Translations under genes and position numbers: made by a program
In this document: in pieces, positions 37,001-44,930 of the stretch
Layout of the letters: each line of letters begins with the position of its first letter
Position numbering within the stretch: the stretch's first letter is position 1
Source: Deltaproteobacteria bacterium
Lineage (GTDB): Bacteria; Myxococcota_A; Polyangia; HGW-17; SLPX01
Length of the DNA: 48,967 bases
Reading direction: 5' to 3'
NCBI GenBank assembly: GCA_021162935.1
Contig: JAGGXR010000043.1
Span: 1 to 48,967, forward strand
Notes under the pieces: model-generated
The model's input: only the letters and a program-made list of their open reading frames with translations
Told to the model about the DNA's origin: nothing
Database searches by the model: none

Positions 37001-37151
37001 GACCGTGTTCGACATGGTCGACACGACCGATGGAAGCGACTTGGACGACTTCAACGGAGACGACCCCAGGGGCGAGTGGATCCTGAACGTTTCGGACAAC
37101 GCTGGCATCGATACGGGCGACCTGGAAGAATGGGTCCTGTGGGTGAAGTAG
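34044..37151 (+). CDS. Large mosaic surface lipoprotein, copy 2
   Basis: 1035 residues, same architecture as the preceding gene: signal peptide with LVASC (Cys 20), CGDG/CGNG Cys-rich repeats, PPC-like domain, Asp/Cys repeats (four here, three in copy 1), the GGFPFYGTTY beta domain, a lamin-tail-like domain (VLINEVSYDNPT) and a C-terminal P-domain ending EEWVLWVK. Several stretches are almost identical in DNA to copy 1 (for example around 34990-35050 and 35700-35790) while the Cys-rich N-terminal region is far more diverged. This suggests duplication followed by gene conversion or selection. ATG 34044 follows AAGGAGGT. Function is unknown; a surface-exposed adhesive or calcium-dependent protein is inferred. 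Confidence 0.88.
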   Translation: MKRLFLAITFLAGATWLVASCSDDSHSGPKCGDGVCDSGETAADCPADCGCGNGVVNQGEQCDGQDMGDTPTCQDQGFEGGTLSCNGTCHYDTTQCTGGSQCGNGTKEGTEQCDKTDLGDQTCQDKGFDGGELGCDQNCHLDISGCCNDSCDTDGAKKCLGEVLQACQTGGTGCLAWINNTDCSTAGGHCVTDDSGAHCEIPCTNHCQTDGELRCHGDILQVCSMQGDCLDWADQTDCTTTQQFCSTDGGTAHCDTAPQGDRCANPIMVTSTPFTMDGTDITDDYTDAYDFSGTDCGTGHGAEAIFSIDLTSGQVLHMAETGSMDAVIRVLDTCDATAACLFSEDYGETDLSFVAPADGTYFVILEAYFSTSTSVDYHFTIDVPPPESQCGDGVDNDFDGDTDCEDSDCAGQGSCEATEATCNDSFDNDGDGDTDCADSDCAGQGSCEVTEATCNDSFDNDGDGDIDCADTDCFGQTGCTTEALCDDGADNDGDGVTDCADSDCQTLVACQPLKAIYQDFDSDDPMDLVAHSITFTRDTNNINGYTWAVTQDATTYPITPGSGTTSATMDLGDDESQAYAFATMTGGFPFYGTTYHSMFVASNGYIALGVDDHSLHPSAASFLPNGPKVGGYSVDLAPNHGGTITIDEFAHSVVVTYDQVPRYSSGELESFQIEMLDDGTIKFHYIHSELTDEGVVGITSGVGITPYPPETDFVPFAPADTVLINEVSYDNPTTVDANEFVELVGAPTMRSLDGYTLVHHDGDTGAVIWALPLDGLRTSDASEILIGPSTMAGIDISWAQLGLPNETDVLDDGPDSLVIYANWDGSSGDPVDAVEWETGASHSHAETAACKGVEDSDWNTSIGRYPAGHDTDDNSSDFFVQWWPTPGEPNNQPGPDSTYFRLTASTQSDEAAQFPVAIPDNDASGISVHLNTNNVTGFNLTSITDIQVGIKISHTWIGDLIVTLTDPTGMMRELRHRSGSSTENIMTVFDMVDTTDGSDLDDFNGDDPRGEWILNVSDNAGIDTGDLEEWVLWVK
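35259..35450 (+). repeat. 96-bp tandem repeat in lipoprotein copy 2
   Basis: Two units, 35259-35354 and 35355-35450, each 32 codons, encoding DSDCAGQGSCE followed by the DNDGDGD segment. Copy 1 of the gene has one unit fewer. Confidence 0.9.
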
Positions 37152-37270
37152 TGCTGGTTCTGGGCGAGCCAGGGTCAGCTGAGGCCCGGATCGACGAAAG
37201 AGTCCTACCAATCGATTGAAGACACAATTTTCCTCTGTCGAGACACCGCCCAAAAGCATGCACATCGATG

Positions 37271-39286
37271 CTACTTGAGCACTGGAACCCCCTCCAATGC
37301 CGAAGTCAAAAAGAGCCGATAGTCTCTCATGGCCGACGCCACGTCGAACACCACGAAATGACCGTCGTCGCCGTCCTGCGCGTTGTACTGCACGAACACA
37401 CCCGTGGCCGCACCGTCCGCCAGGTTCCCACTCACGGGACGAGCCGTTGCCTTGGATTGACCCGCAAGGGCAAAACCGACAAGAGGCTGTACCTCCGGGC
37501 CGGTCCAGGTCAGCCCAAGGGACACGCCCAATGCTTCGAGGAGATCCGGTGGTACGTAGTGGTCCACGTACCCTTGGCTCTGAAAGACCGACTTGACCTG
37601 GTAGTCGAACGGCGGTTCGGCCGTGATGAGCCGGGCGTAGTTCGTGGGATCCGACGGGTCCGTGTAGGTCTGGATGAGCGTCAGGGCTGGATGAAACCGG
37701 TCGATTGTTTCCTCGTCGAGCATCAAGGCCACCAAGGCCGGGATGTCATAGGGTTCGGTCTTTTCCGTCAGGGACAGGATCATGTTCCCTCCGGCCCCTG
37801 ACAGCACAGCCGCCTTGACGTCCGGCTCGAAAGCCAAGAACGGGGGCCCAGTGATCCCACCCTGGGAATGTCCCATGAAAAAGATGTTGTGCGGATCGAA
37901 CCGAATGGGGGTGCCAGTTCCAGGAGCCGAAGCCACGGCGAAGGCCTCGACGAGTCGGATGAGTTGAAAATCGTCGCAGGCCGCCTGGCGAACGTTGTCG
38001 AGTCCAGCGGCTGGATTCTGGTAGTTGAAAAACATTGTTTCCGAATCGCATTGCTGCCCGCCGCACCTCGTTCCATGGAGCACCTGATCGATCCCCACCA
38101 CAGCAAATCCTGCCACCACGGATGCCCCATCTTTGACCGCGGCCAGGTTGTCTGCCACGCCGGCCCGCACAAACGTCATGTAGTCACCGCCCGTCCCGTG
38201 CGCATAGAGCACCACGGGCCAGCCAGCCGCCGGCATGGTTCCCTTGGGAACGCTCAACGCAAAACGCAGCGACTCGGTACGCACCAACTTCGGCATCCCA
38301 TCCTGGTCCAGATCGATCTGCCCTCCGCTGTGCAGGTACGGCGGATCGCCCTGTTGATAGTTCGGACTGTCGTAGGTGCCCTCATACAAATCGAAATGGT
38401 CGTAGCTCGACCGGTGCGAAAAGGCCGTCGGATCCGGAGCATCGGGCATGTCGCGATAGACCGCCTCCCGCAGCTTCCCCATCAGGCTGACAGGATCCTG
38501 GGTCGTAAACAGGGCCGCGCTTACCACATGGCTCGTGGCGATATCCTGATCGGCTAGATACTGCCTCAAAGGCGCATAAGCCTGCCAGGCCCGATGGCGG
38601 ACATCGCTACCTCCCGGGTCGCTGCTGGCCAAGACCACCTTGAGATCCTGGCCGGGACGAACCGGTTTGCCGTCCTCACCCAGAATCGCATCCGTCACAA
38701 TGGCTGCATAGGTGGTCTGCGGCCGGAGCACAAAGCCAGGGTGGGGCAACAGGGCCAACGTGTTCGTACCGACGTAGGATCGATCCAGCGAGTCATCCAC
38801 ATCCACTGGCACCCGCTCGCCATAATCGGGCGAATCCGCATCCACCGACACGAGGAAGCAGCCGGATCCCGCTTCGAGCGTATCAGCCGCTGCACTCGGC
38901 AACGAACTCGCATCCACCGGTCCGGTGAAACGAAAATAGATGGCACCCTGAGTGGAGAAGCCATGGATCGCCCCATCGAACAGCTTGATGTAGTCGTCCG
39001 TCATGGCCGTATGCGACGGAAACAGGGTCAGATCCAGCGTGCCGTCATCGTGACGGCGCACGTCGTTGGGCCAAGGCAGATCAAAATAGGTCTCCTGGCT
39101 GTCGGGCTGCTGCAACAAGAACACCGCCTGGGTCTGGGACAGCGCATTTGGATGGTCCGAGCAGGCTGCGACCAAAAACAGCGCACCAACGACGGCCAGA
39201 ACAAACAAAAGCGGCGGCCCGACCCGCCGCCCGGTCTTCGACATCGAGGCCGGCCCTCGGCATCCATTCTTGAATCCGTCAGTCAT
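37271..39286 (-). CDS. Lipase/esterase-like alpha/beta hydrolase lipoprotein (Pla-1/cor lipase type)
   Basis: 671 residues. A signal peptide ends LVAAC (Cys 42). The N-terminal half holds an Ig-like SbsA-type module (IYFRFTGPVDASSLP, LRPQTTYAAIVTDAI). The C-terminal half is an alpha/beta hydrolase with HGTGG (363-367, oxyanion hole) and the nucleophile elbow GHSQGG (472-477). The closing His is probably in DGHFVVFDV. This order is that of extracellular lipases of the Pla-1/cor type, so hydrolysis of lipids or esters outside the cell is inferred. ATG 39286 has GGAG six bases upstream; ATG 39244 is an alternative that gives a more typical signal length. It is convergent with lipoprotein copy 2. 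Confidence 0.82.
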   Translation of the reverse strand: MTDGFKNGCRGPASMSKTGRRVGPPLLFVLAVVGALFLVAACSDHPNALSQTQAVFLLQQPDSQETYFDLPWPNDVRRHDDGTLDLTLFPSHTAMTDDYIKLFDGAIHGFSTQGAIYFRFTGPVDASSLPSAAADTLEAGSGCFLVSVDADSPDYGERVPVDVDDSLDRSYVGTNTLALLPHPGFVLRPQTTYAAIVTDAILGEDGKPVRPGQDLKVVLASSDPGGSDVRHRAWQAYAPLRQYLADQDIATSHVVSAALFTTQDPVSLMGKLREAVYRDMPDAPDPTAFSHRSSYDHFDLYEGTYDSPNYQQGDPPYLHSGGQIDLDQDGMPKLVRTESLRFALSVPKGTMPAAGWPVVLYAHGTGGDYMTFVRAGVADNLAAVKDGASVVAGFAVVGIDQVLHGTRCGGQQCDSETMFFNYQNPAAGLDNVRQAACDDFQLIRLVEAFAVASAPGTGTPIRFDPHNIFFMGHSQGGITGPPFLAFEPDVKAAVLSGAGGNMILSLTEKTEPYDIPALVALMLDEETIDRFHPALTLIQTYTDPSDPTNYARLITAEPPFDYQVKSVFQSQGYVDHYVPPDLLEALGVSLGLTWTGPEVQPLVGFALAGQSKATARPVSGNLADGAATGVFVQYNAQDGDDGHFVVFDVASAMRDYRLFLTSALEGVPVLK

Positions 39287-39437
39287 ACCATTCTCCACCA
39301 TTGATTCGACTCCTCGTGGAACATCCCACGACAGTGGTGAGCCCCTTGAGCCCACGACCCAAAATCAGGTCCTGTTGGGATTCGGTCTCTCACCGTCCTC
39401 CCCTATCCGCCTGGAGGATCGACGGTCGGAAGGGAGC

Positions 39438-39752
39438 CTACGATCCTCGATAAACGGCCGGATCGATCCCGAACTTTCGAAGCTTATTGTACACGGTTCC
39501 ACGGCTCACGCCCAGGGCGTCGGCCACATCCGGAATTGAACCCTGATGCTCCACCATGGCAGCGACGAGCAGCTCCTTTTCCGCTTCTTCCAGATTCAAA
39601 CTCGAAGCACGCACCTGCTTTTGGACGGGAATCCCGGTCAGGGTCCCCCCCGCCGGCACCAGGTGAAAACCTCGATGGGATCTCCGCCCGCTTCCATGCG
39701 ATCGGCACGGGTCTGGTGACTTGGTCCCATGCCCCTCCTTCCCGGCTATCAC
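39438..39752 (-). CDS. Short Fis-type helix-turn-helix protein, possibly frameshifted
   Basis: The C-terminal ~50 residues (EEAEKELLVAAMVEHQGSIPD in part, then DALGVSRGTVYNKLRKFGI) are a Fis/NtrC-type DNA-binding helix-turn-helix. The N-terminal half in this frame (GTG 39752) looks non-coding. Another frame starts with ATG near 39740 right after GGAAGGAGG and encodes MGPSHQTRADRMEAGGDPIE before reaching a run of seven G on the coding strand (39651-39645). One extra G there would join it to the HTH. So the gene may be intact as drawn, broken, or phase-variable. It lies upstream of the lipase-like gene on the same strand and could regulate it. Confidence 0.6.
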   Translation of the reverse strand: MIAGKEGHGTKSPDPCRSHGSGRRSHRGFHLVPAGGTLTGIPVQKQVRASSLNLEEAEKELLVAAMVEHQGSIPDVADALGVSRGTVYNKLRKFGIDPAVYRGS

Positions 39753-39958
39753 CTGCGACCATGACGAGCAATAACGCCACAGGAGAAGCTGCAGCCGCCA
39801 CAGTTCTTGCGAACGTGCTTCGTACCGATTTCCTTTCTGTAATGCAAATGGCTGATTTGCGGAGGCTGGTCAGAATACATCTGCCATCTGGAACGCCGAT
39901 CCATCCCGCCTGGCTTTGTCGCTCCTCGCTTGCGTTCCTTACGGTCCAATTCGTACAA

Positions 39959-40759
39959 TCACGGTCCGTGCCAGATCCGATATCTCAGAAGCGCCCTCGC
40001 CGGTGAAGCATCCGCGCCTGAAATTTTCAGGGGAAGCGCCACCAGGTCATACCAGCCGCCGACCGCCAATCTAAGATCGAGCGTCTCCAGAATCCAAATC
40101 GGCGGCTCTTCTCTGAGCAGAATGTGGTGCACAGGAAAACCAGAACCCTGTCCGGATTCAACAGACAGGGCATCGATACCCACGAGACGGACGTCGGTTT
40201 CGCCCCTCAGGTATCGAGCCGCATCCTCGGTCAGGAAGGCTGCACTCGACCCCGAACCCGCCGATCCAGGTCCGCCGGCTCGACCAACGCCATCCGATGA
40301 GGTCCCATCCCTTCCGTTCGGCTGTGCCACTGTCTTGATCAGCAGCCTTGTCACGCCACGCAGGTCGAACCGAGCCAGTGCGGTTCCAGAAATCCGATCC
40401 GAATCTGCACTGAGATCCAAAAGAAGGGCTGGGCCCATGAGCAAGCTCACCGGTGCTGCATCCACCCCAAGGGCACCACCAAAATGGGCAGGCGCGTCCA
40501 GGTGTGTTCCGCTGTGCGTCCCCATCTCGATACGACTCAAGCTGTAGCTCTTTGGTTCGGTCGCAATCCAACGACTCACTGGCTCCATGCGAAAAACCGG
40601 ATCGCCTTCGTAGCAAGGCGTGGCCGGGCCGAGCGCCACGCTCACGTCGATCCATGCCTCGCCGTCCCCATCGTTTCGCACTGCCGACGATCCAGGATCC
40701 GCCCTGTTCCCTGCTCCCGAAGGAAGAACCAGGCCATCGAGAACCCCACGATCGAACAT
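39959..40759 (-). CDS. Cyclase/kynurenine formamidase-family metal hydrolase
   Basis: A 266-residue protein of the cyclase family (PF04199 type). The metal site HSGTHLDAPAHF lies at residues 82-93 and the preceding YEGDPVF is also typical. The C-terminal GVKNA-like region is replaced by LLREEPPIWILETLDL. KynB hydrolyses N-formylkynurenine, but no tryptophan-catabolic genes are near, so the substrate is unassigned. Residues about 147-173 (AQPNGRDGTSSDGVGRAGGP and on) are a Gly/Ser-rich insert not expected in the core. ATG 40759 follows GGAGGTG. It is divergent from the phaR-like gene. Confidence 0.85.
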   Translation of the reverse strand: MFDRGVLDGLVLPSGAGNRADPGSSAVRNDGDGEAWIDVSVALGPATPCYEGDPVFRMEPVSRWIATEPKSYSLSRIEMGTHSGTHLDAPAHFGGALGVDAAPVSLLMGPALLLDLSADSDRISGTALARFDLRGVTRLLIKTVAQPNGRDGTSSDGVGRAGGPGSAGSGSSAAFLTEDAARYLRGETDVRLVGIDALSVESGQGSGFPVHHILLREEPPIWILETLDLRLAVGGWYDLVALPLKISGADASPARALLRYRIWHGP

Positions 40760-40876
40760 ATCGCACCTCCGCGTCGTCAGAAAATGCGGTGGCTGAATCG
40801 GTGATCACGACAAGGGTGCCCGGTCGAGCCGCCGTCGGAAATACCGGGAATACATCGATCTGCCGCACATGATTCA

Positions 40877-40885
40877 TGCTATACT
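40877..40885 (+). promoter_or_regulatory. Extended -10 promoter element for the phaR-like gene
   Basis: TGCTATACT is an extended -10 (TGnTATACT). No good -35 lies 16-18 bases upstream, consistent with an extended -10 promoter. The leader is about 40 bases. Confidence 0.45.
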
Positions 40886-40931
40886 GGGCAAACAATCCAT
40901 GGGCAAGAGGCATCAGACACGGAGCGCCATC

Positions 40932-41516
40932 ATGGCTCACAAGAAAACGGCTGCAATCCCCAAGAAACGGATCGATTCCGAACAGCATGCCAAAGATGTC
41001 GCGAGCAGCCAGCGTGAAGAGTCGCCGTTGCAAGATGATGGCCCTATCGAAATCCGAAAGTATTCGAATCGACGGCTCTACGACACATCATCGAGCAGTC
41101 CGGTCACCCTGGCGGACCTTGCTTCTATGATCCGGAACGGCACGGAAATCCGAGTGGTGGATGCATCCACGGGAGAGGATCTCACCAGGACCATCTTGCT
41201 GCAAATCATCTTGGAAAACGAACAGGATGCGAGCCTGCTTCCCGTCTCTTTCTTGAGACGCGTGATCGAAACGGGCAGCGAAGCAGCAGCGGATTCCTTC
41301 CGAACCATGTTCGTCTCCACCATGGAACTGTTCAGTCAACTCGTGGAGGAATTCCAGGATCAGGTCTCGGACATGACCCAGATAGGATCGACCTTTCCCC
41401 TTCCCTTTCAATGGATGGCGTTTCTGAACCGGGCCATGGAGCAAATACCTGGCAGGGACGACCGGGAAGCCACGCCAGACGAGGGGAAAAAGCCCGTCTG
41501 GCCGCCTCCACTGTAG
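40932..41516 (+). CDS. phaR: Polyhydroxyalkanoate synthesis regulator PhaR-like
   Basis: A 194-residue protein with the PHA accumulation regulator DNA-binding domain at residues 40-98: IEIRKYSNRRLYDT, VTLADLASMIRNG and VDASTGEDLTRTILLQII are the family signature. A helical region follows (SFLRRVIETGSEAA..., MELFSQLVEEFQDQV) that usually mediates oligomerisation or granule/phasin binding. In known cases PhaR represses phasin genes and senses polyhydroxybutyrate. No PHA synthase is in the window. A 21-residue upstream extension is possible, but ATG 40932 has GGAG seven bases before it. Confidence 0.9.
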   Translation: MAHKKTAAIPKKRIDSEQHAKDVASSQREESPLQDDGPIEIRKYSNRRLYDTSSSSPVTLADLASMIRNGTEIRVVDASTGEDLTRTILLQIILENEQDASLLPVSFLRRVIETGSEAAADSFRTMFVSTMELFSQLVEEFQDQVSDMTQIGSTFPLPFQWMAFLNRAMEQIPGRDDREATPDEGKKPVWPPPL

Positions 41517-41522
41517 GTCACA

Positions 41523-41573
41523 CCTGCTGTTTCTGGCAGGGACCGGCGTCCCTACGAAAACAGGCGTCCCTAC
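41523..41573. terminator. Palindromic element between two convergent genes
   Basis: CCTGC (41523-41527) pairs with GCAGG (41536-41540), and alternatively GGGAC (41539-41543) with GTCCC (41548-41552). The 11-mer GGCGTCCCTAC occurs twice (41545-41555, 41563-41573). It probably serves as a bidirectional terminator, or is a small REP-like element. Confidence 0.45.
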
Positions 41574-43330
41574 CAGGAGGTCATCTTTTCCAGAACCGTA
41601 TAATGGGGCAAAATGTCCACGGGGATGCCCTTCAAACGCTTGAGGGCATCGGCCAGGACCGGAGACATGACCCCGTACTTGGTGACGAATCGTTTGGCGG
41701 CCTTGTAGTCGCCACGCGCCTCGAGGGTCAAGAGATCATGCGCCAGATCGCGCACCGCCTGCTTGATCTTGGAAAAATCGAGCTGGAACCGATGCGTTGC
41801 CTTGTCGTATAGGATGGCGCCCTTATCCGTCAGGTAATTGAAGGAAATCAGGTTTGCGCGGCCATGCGCCTCGGTGGCTCCGAATCGAATGGCCCGGAAA
41901 AAGCCAGCCAGATACGACGCGTAGACACGACGGTCCAGATCCTTGGGCAGCACGCCCTTGCCGATGAGATACGACGACAGGTAGAGGCCGGTGATATCCG
42001 CCTTGCCTTCTTCGATGGTCGAATACAGATCCAACAGTTGGTGGTTCACATCTGTCTTGACCTTCTTGCCGTTGCGCTCCACCACGATCTGGCCCGGGCC
42101 CTGACCGTGGGCCGTCTCATGCATGAGCGTATTCGTGAAAAAGGCATCGAAGTTTACTAACTTGAGCTGCTCGGGATCCATGAGTCGCCGGGCGATGGGC
42201 ATCAAGATGGCGTTGAACTTGGCATGTCCCACGTTCTTGAGGAGCACGAGCTTGTACCCCTTCTTCTGCCGAACCACCTCGTCGTTGGGCAGGTTGAAGG
42301 CCAAGGTCTGGACACCGACCTTCGTGTCGCCTGCCGTGAACAACTCGTCCACCACCGTGATAGGCAGGCTGCCTCCCCGCTTGAAGTTCTTGTCCTTGTC
42401 GGCAATGGGCAGCGCATTCTCCATGTCCTTTTTGTACTTGGCGATCTTCTGGAGTCTGGCGCTGTAGACTGGATCCCTGAGACACACAAACGATTCGAAC
42501 GAGGCCTTGTACCCAAACAGTCCATCTTCATAGACTTCGTACGGACCGATGACCACCTCGATCGTGCCGTCTCCGAAATCGAGCCACGCCATATCCGAAG
42601 GACGATAGTCGTTCGTGGAAAAAGCCTTGGCTCGAAGCTCCAGGTACTTCTTGAGCCTGGCATCCTTGGTAAGCGCCGCTGCCTCTCGCAGATATTTCGC
42701 TGCCCGCTGCAGGAAGGGCCGATAGGCCGTCGAGTAAGGAATCGCCACGAGTTCCTTTCCCTTCCTCTGGATGACCGTAAAGTAGGATTTGAATGCTTTC
42801 GCCTTGTCCGGATGCGCCTTCACAAAAGTCTCGAACTCTTTTTTGGTCATATCGGTCGGATAGAACCCGGCACCAAGCGGCTTCTTCCGCCTGCCGTAAA
42901 ACGGCTTGTCGTGATCGAGGCGATCCCACGGGCCAGACATCATGTCGAAATAGGCGAGCACGTCCTTGAGCTTCGGATCGGCTGCGAGCTTCTCCCGGAG
43001 CTTCGGATTCTTCGGGTCCACCTGTATCAGAAACAGGTCATCCATGACCTCGGCCGCCTGGACGAGTTTTTTGATCACCTTCTTGTCCGTTGCCGACAGC
43101 CCCTTGGTATCGAAGTTCAGCGACGTGGGCACGAACTTGGCCAACTTGGCACGCACCGAAGCCGTGCGATCCTGAGCACGAGCCGCCGACCGGACCGCCG
43201 TTCCCTGAGCCGCAGTCTTGGTCTTGGCAGACTGTGTCCCCGCCGCCTGCTTCGTCTCGTCCCCTGCGTTCTTCTTGCCACAGCCCATCATCAAACCTCC
43301 AAGCAACAAACCCAACAACACTTTCTTCAT
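41570..43330 (-). CDS. M49-like (dipeptidyl-peptidase III-related) lipoprotein metallopeptidase
   Basis: 586 residues. A signal peptide ends MMGC (Cys 17), followed by a Lys/Ala/Thr-rich linker and a large helical domain. The zinc site reads HETAHGQGPG (residues 404-413) with the second Glu in EEGKADITGLY (440-450). This HExxH plus EExxAD pair is the pattern of bacterial relatives of DPP III; classical M49 has HExxxH and EECRAD. Peptidase activity in the envelope is inferred. Start: ATG 43330 lies eight bases after GGGAG; ATG 43336 is too close. It overlaps a palindrome at its 3' end and is convergent with phaR. Confidence 0.8.
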   Translation of the reverse strand: MKKVLLGLLLGGLMMGCGKKNAGDETKQAAGTQSAKTKTAAQGTAVRSAARAQDRTASVRAKLAKFVPTSLNFDTKGLSATDKKVIKKLVQAAEVMDDLFLIQVDPKNPKLREKLAADPKLKDVLAYFDMMSGPWDRLDHDKPFYGRRKKPLGAGFYPTDMTKKEFETFVKAHPDKAKAFKSYFTVIQRKGKELVAIPYSTAYRPFLQRAAKYLREAAALTKDARLKKYLELRAKAFSTNDYRPSDMAWLDFGDGTIEVVIGPYEVYEDGLFGYKASFESFVCLRDPVYSARLQKIAKYKKDMENALPIADKDKNFKRGGSLPITVVDELFTAGDTKVGVQTLAFNLPNDEVVRQKKGYKLVLLKNVGHAKFNAILMPIARRLMDPEQLKLVNFDAFFTNTLMHETAHGQGPGQIVVERNGKKVKTDVNHQLLDLYSTIEEGKADITGLYLSSYLIGKGVLPKDLDRRVYASYLAGFFRAIRFGATEAHGRANLISFNYLTDKGAILYDKATHRFQLDFSKIKQAVRDLAHDLLTLEARGDYKAAKRFVTKYGVMSPVLADALKRLKGIPVDILPHYTVLEKMTSW

Positions 43331-43685
43331 CACCATCTCTCCCTTCTGCTCCATGGACAGCGCCTCGGCGTCACCATGGTCGGCAGATGTCAGGACATCG
43401 AGCTTTACGACAGGCGGCCTGGACCAAGCCATTCCTTCTCGGTGAAAAACCACCCTTCGCTGCCACCGCCAGGAAACTATCAGATCCAGCGATTTTCAAA
43501 AAGGCTGAATCCGTCCCTGTCCGGTCCCGGAAGTCGGTCCGACTCGAAACAGCAATCTCCTGTGGAACCACGAACAGTCGATGAAGCACATCCAAAACCG
43601 TGACGGTACGAGGTTCTGTTGACACAACACAACCGACCAACTACGATCCTGTTTGTCATATGTTGGTTGGCTTAAGGAGGTCCCC
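43331..43685. other. Divergent intergenic region
   Basis: About 355 bases between the M49-like gene and the ConA-like lipoprotein gene. The right part has a strong plus-strand promoter (43619-43647). The minus-strand promoter of the M49-like gene was not identified. Confidence 0.55.
43619..43647 (+). promoter_or_regulatory. Sigma-70 type promoter of the ConA-like lipoprotein gene
   Basis: TTGACA (43619-43624), 17-base spacer, TACGAT (43642-43647). The short leader ends in TAAGGAGGT and GTG 43686. Confidence 0.65.
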
Positions 43686-44657
43686 GTGGCATTCTTGCGA
43701 CGTAGCCACATGCCCATTGCAGTCGTCTTTTTCATTCTGCCGTTTCTGGTGATCGACTGTGGAAACAAGGCCTCCCACGACAATGCGGACGCTCAGGCCA
43801 ACAACCACAGCGATGCGACCATGGCCGAAGCTGGATCGGACGCGACTGTTCCCGATGCACAAATTTCTGTTGATGCGGATCTGGATGGCGGCGTCGATTC
43901 AGGTGCCACTACTACATTCACTCCCTATTTCTACGACGACTTCGAAAGCTACTCGACCGGTGAATCTCTGACCGGGTTTCATCCGTTCGACGCGTCTGGA
44001 CGAACCACGGCATCCACCGAACAGGCCCACCGTGGACAGAAAAGTGCACGCATGGAAATCGATGCAGGAGACAAAGGTGGATTCGGACGCTGGGGCGGTA
44101 TCCTTCCCATCGACCCGGCCCTACCAAAGGGCTCCGAAGTTTGGGTCCGTCTGTGGGTGTACTGGCCGTCCAGCTTCCAGTTCACCGCCTCGCCTTGGAT
44201 GAAGTTCCTCCGGCTGCACAACCGCACGGGCTCCGGCGATAACGGAGGCTACAACGACCTGTACGTGGACAACGCCGACGGCACGACATCAGTCCTGCGG
44301 ACCATCAAGGAATTCGACGACGTCTGGGCGGTCTACGACGGCCCCAAACTCCCGCGAGACACCTGGGAGCGCTACGAAATGTACCTGTTCATCGACGACA
44401 AATCCGTGGACGACGGCGGTCAGGGGCGGGTGCGGATCTGGCGCAACGACGAACTGATCTTCAACCGCACGGACGTGCCCACCATCACCGAAGCCCAGGG
44501 CACCATCAACTCGTTCTACCTGTTTACGTACTGGAACAATGAAAATCCTCCCAACAACCACCTGTACGTGGACGATTTGGTCGTCGCCACGAGCGCCAAC
44601 CCACCTCCGAACACAGACAGCCACGGCAACGTATGCATCGGAAACTGGCCACAATAA
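43686..44657 (+). CDS. Secreted lipoprotein with ConA/polysaccharide lyase-like domain
   Basis: 323 residues starting at GTG 43686 behind AAGGAGGT. A hydrophobic signal ends LVIDC (Cys 25), followed by an Asp/Ala-rich linker to about residue 75. The rest is beta-rich with DDFESYSTG, HRGQKSARMEI, VWVRLWVYWP, KFLRLHN, WERYEMYLFIDD, GRVRIWRNDELIFN and LYVDDLVVAT. This series is typical of jelly-roll glucan/heparin lyase-like domains that bind or cut polysaccharide. Catalytic residues cannot be assigned, so binding alone is possible. Confidence 0.75.
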   Translation: MAFLRRSHMPIAVVFFILPFLVIDCGNKASHDNADAQANNHSDATMAEAGSDATVPDAQISVDADLDGGVDSGATTTFTPYFYDDFESYSTGESLTGFHPFDASGRTTASTEQAHRGQKSARMEIDAGDKGGFGRWGGILPIDPALPKGSEVWVRLWVYWPSSFQFTASPWMKFLRLHNRTGSGDNGGYNDLYVDNADGTTSVLRTIKEFDDVWAVYDGPKLPRDTWERYEMYLFIDDKSVDDGGQGRVRIWRNDELIFNRTDVPTITEAQGTINSFYLFTYWNNENPPNNHLYVDDLVVATSANPPPNTDSHGNVCIGNWPQ

Positions 44658-44722
44658 CTCGTTGAGGCAAGCAGCCCATCTTCGGCGGCGGGTTGATTCT
44701 CCACCGTACCGCATGGCAGGTA

Positions 44723-44746
44723 TCGGGTCGGATCCTCACGACCCGA
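44723..44746 (+). terminator. Hairpin after the ConA-like lipoprotein gene
   Basis: Perfect 8-bp stem TCGGGTCG / CGACCCGA with an 8-base loop, about 65 bases after the stop. No T-tract. Confidence 0.5.
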
Positions 44747-44755
44747 CGGGCGCTG

Positions 44756-44784
44756 TTGCAAAAATCCAATCCATGCAGGATAAC
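44756..44784 (+). promoter_or_regulatory. Weak candidate promoter for the MopE-motif lipoprotein gene
   Basis: TTGCAA (44756-44761), 17-base spacer, GATAAC (44779-44784). Confidence 0.35.
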
Positions 44785-44930
44785 TACTTTTGCAGGTACT
44801 TCCGTATGGGTCCAACACGAAAGACGAGCGTTCCAGAAAAACGAGCTTTCATAAGGAATGGTTCGTGGAAGATCCATTCGAATGAATGATCAGCGGGGCC
44901 CGACGGCTTCGAATGAGAAAGAACACTCAC

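Noticed and set aside
42224-43603. 459-codon plus-strand open frame opposite the M49-like gene
   Set aside because: Antisense shadow with no motif; the minus strand has the lipobox and HETAH site.
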